Positions 62,281 through 64,000 of a stretch of 64,000 nt of DNA are shown one piece after another; position 1 is the first letter of the stretch; each line of letters opens with the position of its first letter. This stretch comes from Clostridia bacterium (lineage in GTDB: Bacteria > Bacillota > Clostridia > Christensenellales > Borkfalkiaceae): assembly GCA_017621735.1 (NCBI GenBank), contig JAGASM010000035.1, forward strand, positions 1-64,000, read 5' to 3'. Below the pieces are notes generated by a model, which was given only the letters and a program-made list of their open reading frames with translations, was not told the DNA's origin and ran no database searches. Both the position numbers and the translations under genes were made by a program.

Positions 62281-63183
62281 ATGAAATGTATCTTTCTTTA
62301 CAATCCGAATAGCGGACGGGGAAAAATTGTAAAACGTCTTGCCTATATTGAAAAGAAATTGCGCTCAAAGTACGATCAAGTGGATTTTTTCGCCGCGCAT
62401 AACGCGACGGAGTTTGAAGAAAAAATTTGCGAAAGCGCAACGCGCTACGACGCGATTATTTTTTCGGGTGGGGACGGTACGTTTAACAACGTTTTGCACG
62501 GGTTAAAAGGAAAACGGGCGACGCTTGGTTACATTCCGAGCGGAACAGTCAACGATACCGCCCGTTCATTAAAGATTCCGCGTTCGTTGCGCGGTGCGCT
62601 TTCCGTCGTGTTAAAAGGGGAACCGCGCGCGCTTGACTGCATGAAGATCAACGAAGGGCATTATGCAATGTATATTGCAGCGGCGGGGGCGTTTACGAGG
62701 GCGACTTATACGACTCCGCAATCGAAAAAGCGCGTGTTCGGCGCGCTTGCCTATGCGTTCGAGGCGGTAAAAAACAACTTGAAGTTGGACGTGTTCCCCT
62801 TGCAAATCAATTTCGACGGACAAATATACCGCACAAACGCCGTTTTGATTTTGGTTATGAACGGGAAATCGGTTGCGGGATTTCCAATCAATAAAAAAGG
62901 GGAAATGGACGACGGAAAGTTGGAAGTTGCCGTTATTCGGCAGGTACGGAAGCCGAATTTTTTCCAAAAGATTGCCGCACTTTTTTCTTTGGCGTCGTTG
63001 TTTATCTTCGGTTGCAGTATCAAGAAAAAGGACGTTGTTATCTTAAGCGGGAAGAAGTTGATAATCGGCACGGGGGAGGACGTCGTGTGGGATTTCGACG
63101 GGGAAGAGGGCGTTCGCGGAAACGTAACCATCGAGGCGATGCCTCAACAGATTGCACTTTTTGTTCCGAAAAATAAAAAATAA
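62281..63183 (+). CDS. dagK: Diacylglycerol/lipid kinase (DagK/YegS/BmrU family)
   Basis: A 300-residue lipid kinase of the DAGK catalytic family that phosphorylates diacylglycerol or a related lipid. NPNSGRGK at the N-terminus, the nucleotide motif FSGGDGTFNNVLHGL (about residues 63-77) and LGYIPSGTVNDTARSL are the family signature. GEDVVWDFDGE near the C-terminus carries the metal-site acids. ATG 62281 is six bases after TATAAT; an earlier in-frame ATG (62266) lies in the -10 region. Confidence 0.92.
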   Translation: MKCIFLYNPNSGRGKIVKRLAYIEKKLRSKYDQVDFFAAHNATEFEEKICESATRYDAIIFSGGDGTFNNVLHGLKGKRATLGYIPSGTVNDTARSLKIPRSLRGALSVVLKGEPRALDCMKINEGHYAMYIAAAGAFTRATYTTPQSKKRVFGALAYAFEAVKNNLKLDVFPLQINFDGQIYRTNAVLILVMNGKSVAGFPINKKGEMDDGKLEVAVIRQVRKPNFFQKIAALFSLASLFIFGCSIKKKDVVILSGKKLIIGTGEDVVWDFDGEEGVRGNVTIEAMPQQIALFVPKNKK

Positions 63184-63211
63184 AAAAAAGGAAAAAAGTA
63201 GTGAAAAACGC

Positions 63212-63240
63212 TTGCTTTTTATTTACTATTTTCATATAAT
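63212..63240 (+). promoter_or_regulatory. tRNA-Thr promoter
   Basis: TTGCTT (63212-63217), 17 bp, TATAAT (63235-63240). Confidence 0.82.
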
Positions 63241-63271
63241 AAATAGGCATTCGCGCGAAAGTGCGTTGCTT

Positions 63272-63347
63272 GCTACTGTGGCTCAGCAGGTAGAGCAGCT
63301 GATTCGTAATCAGCAGGTCGCCGGTTCAAGTCCGGCCAGTAGCTCCA
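63272..63347 (+). tRNA. tRNA-Thr (anticodon CGU)
   Basis: A 76-nt tRNA. Acceptor GCTACTG pairs with CAGTAGC, discriminator T, encoded CCA. Anticodon stem GCTGA/TCAGC with loop TTCGTAA gives anticodon CGU, decoding ACG. T-arm CCGGTTCAAGTCCGG is standard. Confidence 0.95.
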
Positions 63348-63352
63348 TACAA

Positions 63353-63384
63353 AAAAAGACAGGTGTAAAAACACCTGTCTTTTT
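63353..63384. terminator. Intrinsic terminator after the tRNA
   Basis: AAAAAGACAGGTGT / ACACCTGTCTTTTT with loop AAAA. Confidence 0.92.
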
Positions 63385-63385
63385 T

Positions 63386-63409
63386 CGTGCAGTCCTGATG
63401 GACTGCACG
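63386..63409. repeat. GC-rich hairpin
   Basis: CGTGCAGTCC / GGACTGCACG with loop TGAT, directly after the terminator. No T tract follows. Confidence 0.8.
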
Positions 63410-63539
63410 TCGACAGCGATGCGAAAAATTGCATGATAGGCATTTACCTACAAACCGATTTCGCATCGCGTCGCCGCTGACGCGATCGCGGATAGGCGCT
63501 AACATTTTTTTATTATTCGGCGACCGATCGCTGTTCCGT

Positions 63540-63572
63540 CGCGGCATAAAACTGCGGCATAAAACTGCCGCA
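63540..63572 (+). repeat. Short tandem repeat
   Basis: GCGGCATAAAACT is repeated twice in a row and followed by GCCGCAG, which can pair with CTGCGGC. Confidence 0.75.
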
Positions 63573-63678
63573 GTTCCATGGTACGCTTGAAGTTTTCTTC
63601 GAGGTGTATTTTTTTGACCGAATCGGCGCGCTGTGTGCGAATGGGGCGCGCGTAATATTTTTAGGCTACCGATACAAA

Positions 63679-63966
63679 AAATGCAAACGGGGATATCGTA
63701 TTTCACGAAAGAACGGCGCCTTGCCTTTGCAAAATACTGTTGTTCGGAGTTTATTCTTTTCGCGCCTAAAAAAGAGAGGAGTGGACGTGAAGGATCAGTT
63801 TACGTTCGTGCGCACGGACCTTAAATGCAAACGGGGATATCGTATTTCACGAAAGAACGGCGCCTTGTCTTTACAAAATACTGTTGTTCGGAGTTTTTTC
63901 TCTCGCGCTTAAAAAAGAGCAGAAACGGACGTGAGCGCTGCGTTCGTGTTCGTGCGTGCAAACCTT
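63679..63966 (+). repeat. 144-bp tandem duplication near the window end
   Basis: Copies begin with AAATGCAAACGGGGATATCG at 63679 and 63823; identity is high over the first 100 bp and looser after. No gene is recognised in 63410-64000. One frame stays open through both copies and repeats the peptide KCKRGYRISRKNGAL, but there is no ribosome site or similarity to support it. Confidence 0.9.
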
Positions 63967-64000
63967 TTATATAAAAATTATAAAAAAATTGAAAGAATCC

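Noticed and set aside
63604..63912. 102-codon open frame near the window end as a real gene
   Set aside because: It is open through tandem repeats, but has no ribosome site, promoter or similarity I can recognise.

Overview
The window looks like the chromosome of a low-to-mid GC (about half G+C by eye) spore-lineage Bacillota, most like an uncultured gut Clostridia (Christensenellales-type). The reasons are sporulation genes (yabP, yabQ), a DivIC homologue, lipoprotein substrate-binding proteins, strong AGGAGG ribosome sites, a ZIP/MntR pair, AsnA-type asparagine synthesis and a glycan-utilisation locus of GH43, GH2 and GH127 enzymes. Taxonomy is an inference; no rRNA gene is present. Promoters are very regular (TTGACA, TTTACA or TTGCAA, 17 bp, TATAAT).

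Layout. 0-5.3 kb: sugar-phosphate isomerase and two-subunit fumarase (minus), then CPBP protease, rlmH, an M14 carboxypeptidase and tadA. 5.5-11.6 kb: an ABC exporter operon (ATPase, two FtsX-type permeases, lipoprotein) preceded by a small ORF and a G9 tract. 12-27.3 kb: a carbohydrate locus with CUT1 binding protein, two permeases, a 1669-aa repetitive surface lipoprotein, two GH43 lipoproteins and a cytosolic GH2; a GH127 gene lies at 32-34 kb. 27.3-31.1 kb: ylmH-like gene, yabP, yabQ, divIC, ppx/gppA-like, M50 protease. 31.2-36.1 kb: XRE regulator, LMW phosphatase, GH127, ZIP transporter, MntR-type repressor, glyoxalase-like protein. 36.2-39.7 kb: uracil permease with a leader-peptide attenuator, upp, aroA. 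39.8-48.6 kb: metallopeptidase, metF, split MetH activation domain, metH, tyrA, DUF1934 protein, MBL protein, a Rho-like protein lacking ATPase motifs, ROK kinase. 48.7-54.3 kb: PadR/coiled-coil/4-TM protein, YkvI-like protein, NMT1-type ABC transporter. 54.4-63.4 kb: valS, AraC and ArsR-type regulators, YjbR, asnA, DUF6062, an unknown membrane protein, a diacylglycerol-kinase-like gene and tRNA-Thr(CGU).

How it works together. The GH43 lipoproteins should cut arabinose-containing glycans at the surface, the large CBM9-like lipoprotein may hold them, the CUT1 permeases import oligosaccharides, and cytosolic GH2 and GH127 finish degradation. No sugar ABC ATPase is encoded here, so a shared one elsewhere is presumed. 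metF, the activation protein and metH form a methionine module, and uraA-upp a uracil salvage module.

Most unusual points: (1) an intact Rho paralogue with Walker A, catalytic Glu, Walker B Asp and the Q-loop lost; (2) repeated echoes of gene edges, i.e. short tandem duplications of gene starts, gene ends or terminators, at seven places; (3) many genes with TATAAT ending 5-8 nt before the start codon, predicting leaderless mRNAs; (4) a pyrBI-like leader peptide/attenuator ahead of uraA; (5) a G9 tract inside the promoter spacer and a coupled small ORF of the ABC exporter operon; (6) a PadR regulator fused to a coiled coil and four membrane helices.
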